Shown: positions 28,216 through 35,415 of the stretch, one piece after another | How positions within the stretch are numbered: the first letter of the stretch is position 1 | Layout of the letters: each line of letters opens with the position of its first letter | Assembly: GCF_036327755.1 (NCBI RefSeq) | Contig: NZ_CP109596.1 | Location: 5,766,001-5,830,000 of the forward strand | Reading direction: 5' to 3' | DNA: 64,000 bases | Origin: Nocardia sp. NBC_01503 | GTDB lineage: Bacteria; Actinomycetota; Actinomycetes; Mycobacteriales; Mycobacteriaceae | Notes under the pieces: generated by a model | The model's input: the letters and a program-made list of their open reading frames with translations, nothing else | The model's database searches: none | What the model was told of the DNA's origin: nothing | Translations under genes and position numbers: made by a program

Positions 28216-28839
28216 CTACTGACGCGCGGGGGGATTGGGTCGCCACGACACCCAGACTCCCGCGCGCGGGACGCGGCGGCAGCGGATTGCCATCCACTGT
28301 GGGCGCTCGGTGTTGTCCGGTCCGCGGTCGGTGCGGCCGAGCATGCAGCTGCCGTCGGAATCCGGTACCAGTTCTATGGTTTCGCCGTTGACCTCGATGA
28401 ATCGCTGGGGGCGGCCGTTGCCGTAGCGGACCACGGTGTTGACGGTGAGGTCGGCGATGTGGAAGCAGCACCACCATTGGGCTTGGGCGCGGTTGCGCCG
28501 GGTGGTGCGGGCGGCGGTGACCGAATGCTGTAGTTCGGCCAGGGCGCGGAAGCGGTCGGCGGGGGTGAAGTCGCCCGGATCGTCGGAGCCGGGGCAGAGC
28601 ACCGGTGATTCATCGTCGGGGTAGCGGTAACCCGGATCGACCTCTCCGCGCCAACGCATTTCGGCCATGCGCGTGGTGATGGGCAGCCCGTGCCATTCCT
28701 CATCGCACCAGGGGTGCGGACAGCGCGGGAACTCCGGATCGCCGTAGTCGTAGCCGGTGCGTGGTTCACCGTCGGCCAGCTGGTCGTTCACGAGCTGGTC
28801 GATCTGGTTCACGATATGTCGATCGCGGTGCTGGGTCAT
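28216..28839 (-). CDS. Hypothetical protein with CPHPWC motif
   Basis: Soluble protein of 207 residues from the ATG at 28839. The upstream sequence offers only a weak GGCGG site, and earlier in-frame starts are possible. It begins MTQHRDRHIVNQIDQLVNDQL, then has FPRCPHPWCDEEWHGLPIT, where two Cys and a His could bind a metal. A second part contains WWCCFHIADLTVNTVVRYGNG and DGSCMLGRTDRGPDNTERPQW. I do not recognise the family. It lies just downstream of sigF on the same strand (91 bases from the sigF stop to its ATG) and might be co-transcribed. Confidence 0.75.
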   Translation of the reverse strand: MTQHRDRHIVNQIDQLVNDQLADGEPRTGYDYGDPEFPRCPHPWCDEEWHGLPITTRMAEMRWRGEVDPGYRYPDDESPVLCPGSDDPGDFTPADRFRALAELQHSVTAARTTRRNRAQAQWWCCFHIADLTVNTVVRYGNGRPQRFIEVNGETIELVPDSDGSCMLGRTDRGPDNTERPQWMAIRCRRVPRAGVWVSWRPNPPARQ

Positions 28840-28929
28840 ACTGCCGCCCGATTGCGATGCGTGCCGGGTGGCATCGATCGTCGCACCGGTGGGCCGTGCG
28901 GGCAAGCCCATGGGATTCGGGTGGGCGTG

Positions 28930-29979
28930 TCACTCGCGTGCGGTCTGCTCCCGCAGGCGCGCAAGGGTTTTCGCCAGAATCCGGGAGACGTGCATCTGTG
29001 AGATGCCCATCTGCTGTGCGATCTGGGTCTGGGTCATGGATTCGAAGAATCGCATGGTGAGAATGCGTCTCTCGCGTTCGGGCAGGCCCGCGAGCAGCGG
29101 CCGGATGGCCACGTACTCCTCCACCCGATCGAATTGCGACTCCTCCTCACCGAGCGTGTCGAGCAGGGACGCCTCGGTGTCGCGGCCGACCGAGACCGCG
29201 TCGATGGAGCTGGGCTGGTACGCGTTTCCGGCGATGACAGCCTGCGTCACCTCATCGGGATCGATGCCGAGTTGGGCGGCGATCTCCTTGGCGGTGGGGG
29301 ACCGGCCGAGCTGTTGGGAGAGCGCGTCGATGGCCGAGCCGATGCGTAGATGAGTCTCCTTGACCCGCCGTGGAACTCGCATGGCCCAGGTGTTGTCGCG
29401 GAAGTATCTGCGGACCTCACCCATGATGGTCGGCACCGCGAAGGACAGGAAGTTGGAGCCGCGCCCGACGTCGAAGCGGTCCACCGCGTGCACCAGCCCG
29501 ACCCGCGCCACCTGGGTGAGATCATCGAAAGGCTCACCGCGCCCGCTGAATTTGCGGGCGATGTGGTCGGCGAGGGGAATGCAGCGGCTGATCAGCTCCG
29601 AGCGCAGTGCGCTGCGCCGCGCCGAGTTCGGATCGGTGGCGGCCAACTGTTCGAAGAGCGCCGCCACATCGTCGTATCCGGAGACGCTGCGCGCGACCTC
29701 CTCCGCTTCCTCGGCGTCGACGACCTCCTCGGCCTCGGCGGGTTCCTCGTTCTGGGCCACCGCGCCCGCGTCACCCTCGGCGTTCGCCTCGGGATCCGTC
29801 GGCGTGAGATTCTCCGTGCCCGAACCGGATTCGGTGGCCGGTGTGCCGTTCTCTTTGTCGGTGCCGTTCTCGGGGGTACCGGCAGCCGAGTCGTCGGCGG
29901 CACCGCTCCCGGCGGTGGATCCGGATGAATCGGGCTCTGATGCGTCGGGAGAGGCGAACACCATGTCTTCGTCGGTCAC
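28930..29979 (-). CDS. sigF: SigF/SigB-family alternative sigma factor
   Basis: Group 3 sigma factor of 349 residues. Residues about 1-95 form an acidic, Ser/Gly/Glu-rich extension not found in ordinary SigF. The conserved sigma follows: region 2 (DHIARKFSGRGEPFDDLTQVARVGLVHAVDRFD, SFAVPTIMGEVRRYFRD), region 3 (ELGRSP-type segment QQLGRSPTAKEIAAQLGI) and region 4 (GLPERERRILTMRFFESMTQTQIAQQMGISQMHVSRIL). The GTG start overlaps the rsbW stop by one base. SigF proteins control general or envelope stress and are held by the RsbW partner encoded upstream. Confidence 0.94.
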   Translation of the reverse strand: MTDEDMVFASPDASEPDSSGSTAGSGAADDSAAGTPENGTDKENGTPATESGSGTENLTPTDPEANAEGDAGAVAQNEEPAEAEEVVDAEEAEEVARSVSGYDDVAALFEQLAATDPNSARRSALRSELISRCIPLADHIARKFSGRGEPFDDLTQVARVGLVHAVDRFDVGRGSNFLSFAVPTIMGEVRRYFRDNTWAMRVPRRVKETHLRIGSAIDALSQQLGRSPTAKEIAAQLGIDPDEVTQAVIAGNAYQPSSIDAVSVGRDTEASLLDTLGEEESQFDRVEEYVAIRPLLAGLPERERRILTMRFFESMTQTQIAQQMGISQMHVSRILAKTLARLREQTARE

Positions 29980-30419
29980 TACGCCTTCCCCCGGACCCGC
30001 CGGAACTCCACCGTCGTCGGGTATCCGGAGATTGCCGGGTCGTACTCGCCCTGGCTCGCGGTCACCTCATCGGAGAGGGTGCGCAGCACATGCCAGCCGA
30101 AGCTGCGCTGATCGGGCAGCCCCTCCGAGCCCGCGATACCGCTGACTCGAATCACCAAATCACTGTCACCCACGGTGAACACGCACTGGAGTGTCGTGCC
30201 GGGCATCGCGAGGGCGATAACGGTGGAGGCGGCCTCGTCGACGGCGAGCCGAATATCGGCGACCTCGTCCAGGGTGAAATCGCTGAGTAGCACCAGGGTT
30301 TCGGCGAGTCCGCGCACGATGGGCAACTGGGAGACGGATGCGGCGACACCGATCTCGACCGGTGTGGCCCGCAGCCCTTGGTCCGCCGAAATGTTGATCA
30401 CCTGCACTAGGCTACCCAT
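29979..30419 (-). CDS. rsbW: RsbW/UsfX-type anti-sigma factor (serine kinase fold)
   Basis: ATPase-fold protein of 146 residues (HATPase_c) that binds SigF. The N-box LAVDEAASTVIALA is present. The G-boxes are shortened (GLPDQRSFGWHVLRTLSDEV), as in mycobacterial UsfX. The gene precedes and overlaps sigF, the normal order. ATG at 30419 follows GGTGGA. A GTG four codons later (30407) may be the true start if the SigF-like promoter at 30412-30436 is used, because transcription would then begin on that GTG. Confidence 0.9.
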   Translation of the reverse strand: MGSLVQVINISADQGLRATPVEIGVAASVSQLPIVRGLAETLVLLSDFTLDEVADIRLAVDEAASTVIALAMPGTTLQCVFTVGDSDLVIRVSGIAGSEGLPDQRSFGWHVLRTLSDEVTASQGEYDPAISGYPTTVEFRRVRGKA

Positions 30420-30436
30420 TCCACCGCGCGGCAATC
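30412..30436 (-). promoter_or_regulatory. SigF-type promoter candidate over the rsbW start
   Basis: On the minus strand GATT (30436-30433), exactly 15 bases, then GGGTAG (30417-30412) approach the SigF/SigB consensus GTTT-N15-GGGTA, with one mismatch in the -35. The predicted transcript start coincides with a GTG codon at 30407. Such a promoter would give autoregulation of rsbW-sigF. Confidence 0.4.
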
Positions 30437-30532
30437 AGCGCAATGGCCGCGAAGAGCCGCTTCGGTCGCGGATCCGGTCCCCTTCGCGAACATCTCGCCA
30501 CCGACGGTGTCGGTTCAGTTATGGGCGGCCGT

Positions 30533-30546
30533 TAGAATGCCGCGTG
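30533..30546 (+). promoter_or_regulatory. Leaderless promoter of rpe
   Basis: TAGAAT at 30533-30538 is a strong -10 hexamer, and a start seven to eight bases later falls on the GTG at 30546. No ribosome-binding site precedes that codon, which fits leaderless translation, common in this group. Confidence 0.55.
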
Positions 30547-31250
30547 TGTGCACCTCTTCCTCTCCCTTCCAGCGGCCCGCGCCCATGATCGCGCCGTCCA
30601 TCCTGTCCGCCGATTTCGCGCGCCTCGGTGCTGAGGTCAAGGCGATCGAGGGAGCGGATTGGGTGCATGTGGATGTGATGGACAACCACTTCGTCCCGAA
30701 CCTGACCCTGGGGCTACCGGTGGTGCAGAGTCTGTTGAAGGCCACCGACATTCCGCTGGACTGCCATCTGATGATCGAGAATCCGGAGCGCTGGGCGCCG
30801 GGCTATGCGGAGGCGGGCGCGTACAACGTCACCTTCCACGCCGAGGCGACCGACAATCCGATCGCGGTGGCGCGGGATATCCGCGCGGCGGGCGCGAAGG
30901 CCGGGCTCTCGGTCAAGCCCGGCACCCCGATCGAGCCGTATCTGGAGATCCTGCGAGACTTCGACACCCTGCTGGTGATGAGTGTCGAGCCCGGTTTCGG
31001 CGGTCAGTCCTTCATCGCGGAGGTGCTCGAAAAGGCCCGCATCGTGCGCAATCTCGTCGATTCCGGCGAACTGCGCCTGGTGGTGGAGATCGACGGTGGC
31101 ATCAATATGGACACCATCGAACAGGCCGCCGAGGCCGGAATCGATTGCTTCGTAGCGGGTTCCGCCGTCTACGGCACCGCCGATCCGGCCGCGACCGTGG
31201 AAGCCCTGCGGCAGAAGGTTATCGCGGTGGAGGCGTCAGCGGCCCAGTAG
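30546..31250 (+). CDS. rpe: Ribulose-phosphate 3-epimerase
   Basis: It interconverts ribulose 5-phosphate and xylulose 5-phosphate in the pentose phosphate pathway. TIM-barrel motifs are clear: IAPSILSADFARL, HVDVMDNHFVPNLTLG (metal His and Asp), CHLMIENPERW, VMSVEPGFGGQSF and VEIDGGI. The GTG at 30546 gives 234 residues with a 13-residue lead before MIAPSIL, close to the length and lead of the mycobacterial enzyme. An ATG at 30537 or 30585 is possible. It is divergent from rsbW-sigF, which interrupts the usual rsmB-rpe adjacency. Confidence 0.95.
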   Translation: MCTSSSPFQRPAPMIAPSILSADFARLGAEVKAIEGADWVHVDVMDNHFVPNLTLGLPVVQSLLKATDIPLDCHLMIENPERWAPGYAEAGAYNVTFHAEATDNPIAVARDIRAAGAKAGLSVKPGTPIEPYLEILRDFDTLLVMSVEPGFGGQSFIAEVLEKARIVRNLVDSGELRLVVEIDGGINMDTIEQAAEAGIDCFVAGSAVYGTADPAATVEALRQKVIAVEASAAQ

Positions 31251-31682
31251 GGCCTCGACCACCGACTCCAGCGGCGGCACCGAGCTGACCGTCTCCGGGG
31301 GTTGAATCCAGGTGCGGTAGCCCGTCCGCTCGTCGTCGGCGGAGGGCAGCACCACCTGCGCACCCGCGCACGCCACGGTCGCGTACAGCCGGAACAGTGC
31401 CGCGCTGACGGGCGTGCTGAGGGTTTCCGGGCGGGCGGGACCGGTGATGAAGGTCCAGCGTCGCGCGCGCGGATGGTGCACGACCGGCCCCGCCAGCTCG
31501 GCCTGGGCGAGTCTCTGCCGTACCCGTTCGCCTAGTTCGGCGGGCATGGTGATGGCGCCGTAGCGGCTGCCTATCTCTAACAGGATGTGTCGTGACGCCG
31601 GGTCTATCGATGCCGGAAGATGAAATTCGCGCCGGTACTGCACGCAACGAACTTCGAGGGTGGTATCGAGAAGCGTGGTCAC
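31236..31682 (-). CDS. Hypothetical protein, unassigned
   Basis: This 148-residue protein starts from GTG 31682, fixed by GGGAG seven bases upstream. It has no signal peptide or membrane helix. The middle part (ITMPAELGERVRQRLAQAEL, then RRWTFITGPARP) and the end (VVLPSADDERTGYRTWIQPP) resemble small actinobacterial proteins of unknown function. The RRWTF/GYRTW segments recall parts of bifunctional primase-polymerase-like proteins, but I would not assign that. Its 3' end overlaps that of rpe by 15 bases. It occupies the place where M. tuberculosis has ribG, P55 and lprG. Confidence 0.75.
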   Translation of the reverse strand: MTTLLDTTLEVRCVQYRREFHLPASIDPASRHILLEIGSRYGAITMPAELGERVRQRLAQAELAGPVVHHPRARRWTFITGPARPETLSTPVSAALFRLYATVACAGAQVVLPSADDERTGYRTWIQPPETVSSVPPLESVVEALLGR

Positions 31683-32117
31683 GCTGCACTCCCAATTGTG
31701 TTGTAGTCCACCTGGATCCGACCCCGCACGGGGCCCAACCTTCCTTCGGTTCGACATGCTGCGAAGACTGATCCGCGCCGGACACGACGACGGATGCGGG
31801 ACTTGTTCCGCGCTGAACTGCTCGCCGAGATGTGATGATGAGCGAAGTTGAACTGTAGGAATCAGCTGCATAACAATCTTGCGACCATTTCCGCAGATCC
31901 GCAAGATTATGGTGTAAGCGAGTCGGAATTGGGTACAGGCCCCGATTCCTCTGCGCGAATTGACATCTTCCTGTAGGAGAGGCGCTCTGCCCACTACGAC
32001 TCGCTGTCGTTAGGCTGGAGGCGGACGCCCGTCATCGGGGAATGCACCGATGGTCCGGGCTGTTGGCGCAAGCGACGGGCACGTTTCGCGGCCCGAGGCG
32101 ACAGGGAGAGGTAGGGC
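31683..32117. other. Divergent intergenic region before ribE
   Basis: This 435-bp region has no supported gene. It contains a perfect inverted repeat AATCTTGCG (31875-31883) / CGCAAGATT (31900-31908) with a 16-nt spacer, and a -35-like TTGACA at 31960-31965. The ribE leader ends in CAGGGAGAGG. The conserved sequence of an FMN riboswitch is not present, although a riboflavin gene follows. Confidence 0.6.
31875..31908. repeat. Inverted repeat, possible operator
   Basis: Perfect 9-bp arms (AATCTTGCG / CGCAAGATT) with a 16-nt spacer containing TTCCGCA. It lies between two divergent genes, about 190 bases upstream of the minus-strand start and 210 upstream of ribE. Confidence 0.55.
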
Positions 32118-32744
32118 ATGTTCACAGGCATCGTGGAGGAGCTGGGCGAGATCGTCGCCACCGAGCAACTGGCCGATGCGGCCCGGCTCACCATCCGCGG
32201 CCCGCTGGTGACCTCCGATGCCGGACACGGTGATTCGATCGCGGTCAACGGCGTCTGTCTCACCGTCGTGGATCACAAGGTCGAGGGCGACACCTTCACC
32301 GTCGACGTCATGGCCGAGACCCTCAATCGCTCCAGCATCGGCGGCCTCGCCACCGGCTCGCGGGTCAACCTCGAGCGCGCCGCCGCCGTGAACAGCCGCC
32401 TCGGCGGTCATATCGTGCAGGGCCATGTCGACGGCACCGGCACGGTGCTCTCCCGCACCCCCTCCGAGAACTGGGAGGTCGTGCGAATCTCGTTGCCCGA
32501 CAGCATCGCTCGCTACGTGGTGGAGAAGGGTTCGATCACCGTCGACGGCATCTCGCTCACCGTCTCCGGACTGGGTCTGGCCGATGAGGCCGCCGCGGAC
32601 GGCAGCAAGGACTGGTTCGAGGTCTCGCTCATTCCGACCACCCGTGAACTCACCACGCTCGGCACCGCGCCGGTCGGCACCACCGTGAACCTGGAGGTGG
32701 ATGTCATCGCCAAGTACGTCGAGCGGCTGGTACAGCGCGGCTGA
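32118..32744 (+). CDS. ribE: Riboflavin synthase alpha chain
   Basis: It dismutates two 6,7-dimethyl-8-ribityllumazines into riboflavin. The 208-residue protein shows the two repeated lumazine-binding barrels, each opened by MFTGIVEELG and GHIVQGHVDGTG. SIAVNGVCLTVV lies in the first and ITVDGISLTVSG in the second. It follows a good Shine-Dalgarno and is separated from ribBA by 179 bases containing a large inverted repeat. Confidence 0.96.
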   Translation: MFTGIVEELGEIVATEQLADAARLTIRGPLVTSDAGHGDSIAVNGVCLTVVDHKVEGDTFTVDVMAETLNRSSIGGLATGSRVNLERAAAVNSRLGGHIVQGHVDGTGTVLSRTPSENWEVVRISLPDSIARYVVEKGSITVDGISLTVSGLGLADEAAADGSKDWFEVSLIPTTRELTTLGTAPVGTTVNLEVDVIAKYVERLVQRG

Positions 32745-32752
32745 CCTGCAAG

Positions 32753-32843
32753 TTCGCGGCCCGGCTCGGTTCTGGAGCGACGGAGCGAGGGAGCGTAGCG
32801 ACTGAGCGGAGGAGTGAAGAACCGAGTCTTCGGGGGCCGCGAA
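32753..32843. repeat. 91-bp nested inverted repeat between ribE and ribBA
   Basis: Outer arms TTCGCGGCCC (32753-32762) / GGGCCGCGAA (32834-32843) and inner arms CTCGGTTCT (32765-32773) / AGAACCGAG (32818-32826) enclose a purine-rich centre with repeated GAGCG units. It has the look of a mobile or amplified intergenic repeat and could also fold in mRNA as a barrier between ribE and ribBA. Confidence 0.8.
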
Positions 32844-32923
32844 CCGCGACGCCGGAGGCGGCGCAAATCAGACACTGCCCTAATGTAGGAGCGGCACCTA
32901 ATTCGAGATGGAGCACAACAGAC

Positions 32924-34192
32924 GTGACCAGGTTCGACACCATCGAGCGCGCAGTCGCCGACATCGCCGCGGGTAAGGCAGTTGTCGTCGTCGACGACGA
33001 GGGCCGGGAGAACGAGGGCGACCTCATCTTCGCGGCGGAGAAGGCAACCCCCGAGCTGGTGGCCTTCATGATCCGCTACACCTCCGGTTACATCTGTGTC
33101 CCGCTCACGGGTGAGGACTGCGATCGACTGGGCCTGCCGCCCATGTACGCGGTCAACCAGGACAAGCACGGCACCGCGTACACCGTCTCCGTGGACGCCC
33201 GCGAGGGCATCTCGACGGGTATCTCCGCCGCCGATCGCGCCACCACCATGCGGGTGCTCGCCGATCCGCTGGCCAAATCCGATGATCTGACCCGCCCGGG
33301 CCATGTGGTTCCGTTGCGTGCCAAGGATGGTGGCGTACTGCGCCGTGCCGGGCATACCGAGGCCGCGGTCGACCTATCCCGGATGGCCGGACTACACCCC
33401 TCCGGTGTCATCTGCGAGATCGTCAGTCAGAAGAACGAAGGCGATATGGCGCGCACCGAGGAGCTGCGCATCTTCGCCGACGAGCACGATCTGGCGCTCA
33501 TCTGCATCGCCGACATGATCGCCTGGCGGCGCAAGAACGAGAAGCATGTCCGCCGCGTCGCCGAGGCTCGCATCCCGACCGCGTTCGGTGATTTCAAGGC
33601 CATCGGTTACGAGAGCGAATACGACGAGTCCGAGCATGTCGCCCTGGTGATGGGCGATATCTCCGGTGCCGACGGCAAGGGTGAGGACGTGCTGGTGCGC
33701 GTGCACTCCGAATGCCTCACCGGTGATGTCTTCGGTTCGCTGCGCTGCGACTGCGGTCCGCAGTTGAACGCCGCACTGCAGCTGGTGGCCGATGAGGGCC
33801 GCGGCGTGGTGCTGTACATGCGCGGTCACGAGGGCCGCGGTATCGGACTGATGCACAAGTTGCAGGCGTACCAGGTGCAGGACGAACAGCAGCTGGACAC
33901 CTACGACGCCAATATCGCCATCGGCCAGCCCGCCGACGCGCGCGACTACGGCACCGGTGCCCAGATCCTGGTCGATCTCGGCATCACCTCGATGCGACTG
34001 CTGACCAACAATCCGGATAAGCGCGCCGGGATCGAGGGCTACGGCCTGAGCATCACCGAGCGCGTGCAGATGCCGGTGCGCGCCAACTCGCACAACCTGC
34101 ACTACCTGCGCACCAAGCGCGATCGCATGGGCCACGACCTGGTCGGCCTGGATGATCTCGACCTGGGTGATCTGGGCGAAACCGCGAACTGA
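32924..34192 (+). CDS. ribBA: Bifunctional DHBP synthase / GTP cyclohydrolase II
   Basis: One chain of 422 residues makes both riboflavin precursors. The N-terminal 3,4-dihydroxy-2-butanone-4-phosphate synthase (about 1-205) has DDEGRENEGDLIFAAE and HTEAAVDLSRMAG. The C-terminal GTP cyclohydrolase II (about 210-400) has the zinc ligands in SECLTGDVFGSLRCDCG and the GTP-binding RGHEGRGIGL. Both catalytic halves look intact. The GTG start is 36 bases upstream of the DIAAG segment. ribH follows after 36 bases. Confidence 0.97.
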   Translation: MTRFDTIERAVADIAAGKAVVVVDDEGRENEGDLIFAAEKATPELVAFMIRYTSGYICVPLTGEDCDRLGLPPMYAVNQDKHGTAYTVSVDAREGISTGISAADRATTMRVLADPLAKSDDLTRPGHVVPLRAKDGGVLRRAGHTEAAVDLSRMAGLHPSGVICEIVSQKNEGDMARTEELRIFADEHDLALICIADMIAWRRKNEKHVRRVAEARIPTAFGDFKAIGYESEYDESEHVALVMGDISGADGKGEDVLVRVHSECLTGDVFGSLRCDCGPQLNAALQLVADEGRGVVLYMRGHEGRGIGLMHKLQAYQVQDEQQLDTYDANIAIGQPADARDYGTGAQILVDLGITSMRLLTNNPDKRAGIEGYGLSITERVQMPVRANSHNLHYLRTKRDRMGHDLVGLDDLDLGDLGETAN

Positions 34193-34228
34193 TGCGGGCA
34201 ACGGACATATGAGAAGGGCGGAAAACCG

Positions 34229-34708
34229 ATGAGCGGCACGGGCGTACCCACGTTCGAGCTCGCCGATGCCAAGGATCTCAAGCTTGGCATCGTGGCGTCG
34301 CGCTGGCACACCACCATCTGCGATGCACTGGTCGCCAATGCGGAGAAGACCGCGCGTGATGCCGGGGTCGCCGATATCACCGTGGTCCGGGTCGCGGGCG
34401 CGATGGAGCTGCCGGTGGTGGCGCAGGCGCTGGCCCGCAGCCATGACGCGGTGGTCGCTCTCGGTGTCGTAATCCGTGGCGAGACACCGCATTTCGAGTA
34501 CGTCTGTGATTCGGTCACCGCCGGTCTGACCCGGGTCTCGCTCGATGAGAGCGTGCCGGTCACCAATGGTGTGCTCACCGTGAACACCGAACAGCAGGCC
34601 CTGGATCGTGCGGGTCTGCCGGGTTCGTTCGAGAACAAGGGTGAGCAGGCGTCCGCCGCCGCCCTCGATGCCGCGCTCACACTGCGCGAACTCTCGCAGA
34701 CCGTCTGA
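34229..34708 (+). CDS. ribH: 6,7-Dimethyl-8-ribityllumazine synthase
   Basis: Lumazine synthase, 159 residues, condenses the two products of the pathway branches. Conserved elements are GIVASRWHTTICDALV, RVAGAMELPVVAQAL, GVVIRGETPHFEYVCDSV with the catalytic His, and NGVLTVNTEQQALDR. The operon order ribE, ribBA, ribH is as in M. tuberculosis, but no ribD is present. A PH-like membrane protein follows after two bases. Confidence 0.97.
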   Translation: MSGTGVPTFELADAKDLKLGIVASRWHTTICDALVANAEKTARDAGVADITVVRVAGAMELPVVAQALARSHDAVVALGVVIRGETPHFEYVCDSVTAGLTRVSLDESVPVTNGVLTVNTEQQALDRAGLPGSFENKGEQASAAALDAALTLRELSQTV

Positions 34709-34710
34709 GC

Positions 34711-35364
34711 ATGCCTGTCGTCCGGATCTGGAAGCGCGACGGCGGTGCGGAGGAACCGCCCCGCCGGAAGCGGCCGTCCGCGACCGAATCGACTCAGCCG
34801 TCGGCGACCGAATCGAAGGCCGGTGAAACCGCAGTGTCTGGCACCGAAACCGCTGGCGCGCAAGCGAAGTCAGCTCCCGAGGCGTCCGAGGAGAACGAGC
34901 CCCCCGCCTCGTCCGGAGCCGAATGGGATCTAGAGGTGCGCCCGCAGCACGCCATCATGACCGCGCGCATTGTCGCGGCCCTGCTGGCCCTGGTCTTCAT
35001 CATCGCCGGAATCTTCCTGCGACACGGCTCCACCGGCGTGAACTTCCGCCTCGCGGACCAGCTGGGTCTGGCGGTCTTCGGACTGCTGCTCGGCGGCGGG
35101 GTGCTCCTGCTGACCCGCCCTCGCGTCCGAGTCGGTAAGCGCGGTGTCGTGGTCCGGAACATCCTCGGGGACAGCGAATTCCGCTGGCAGGACATTCGAG
35201 GCATCTCGTTCGCGGACAAGAAGTCCTGGGCTCGTCTGGAACTCGTGCACGACGAGTACGTCCCCATGATGGCCATCCGCACCAACGACAAACTCCGCGC
35301 GGCCTCGGCCATGGATCGCTTCCGCGAACTCGGCGCGAAGTACACCGCCGGAAATCCGAGCTGA
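34711..35364 (+). CDS. Membrane protein with bacterial PH-like domain, rib operon
   Basis: This 217-residue protein has a charged, disordered first 75 residues, with the short repeat SATES twice. Two hydrophobic helices follow at about 82-104 and 117-135, then a C-terminal domain with beta strands (RVRVGKRGVVVRNILGDSEFRWQDIRGISF) typical of low-molecular-weight PH-like domains. In M. tuberculosis, Rv1417 has the same place after ribH. Conserved linkage suggests a role connected to flavin supply or a shared promoter only; nothing catalytic is visible. Confidence 0.85.
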   Translation: MPVVRIWKRDGGAEEPPRRKRPSATESTQPSATESKAGETAVSGTETAGAQAKSAPEASEENEPPASSGAEWDLEVRPQHAIMTARIVAALLALVFIIAGIFLRHGSTGVNFRLADQLGLAVFGLLLGGGVLLLTRPRVRVGKRGVVVRNILGDSEFRWQDIRGISFADKKSWARLELVHDEYVPMMAIRTNDKLRAASAMDRFRELGAKYTAGNPS

Positions 35365-35368
35365 CATA

Positions 35369-35395
35369 CCCGGGGCCCGCGTCGCGGTCCCCGGG
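35369..35395. terminator. Bidirectional terminator between rib operon and ggt
   Basis: CCCGGGG (35369-35375) pairs with CCCCGGG (35389-35395) across CCCGCGTCGCGGT, which itself can pair further. It lies between two converging genes. Confidence 0.65.
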
Positions 35396-35415
35396 CAATC
35401 GCCTTCCGTGCCAGG

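Noticed and set aside
31905..32117. FMN riboswitch upstream of ribE
   Set aside because: None of the conserved RFN segments could be found in the leader.
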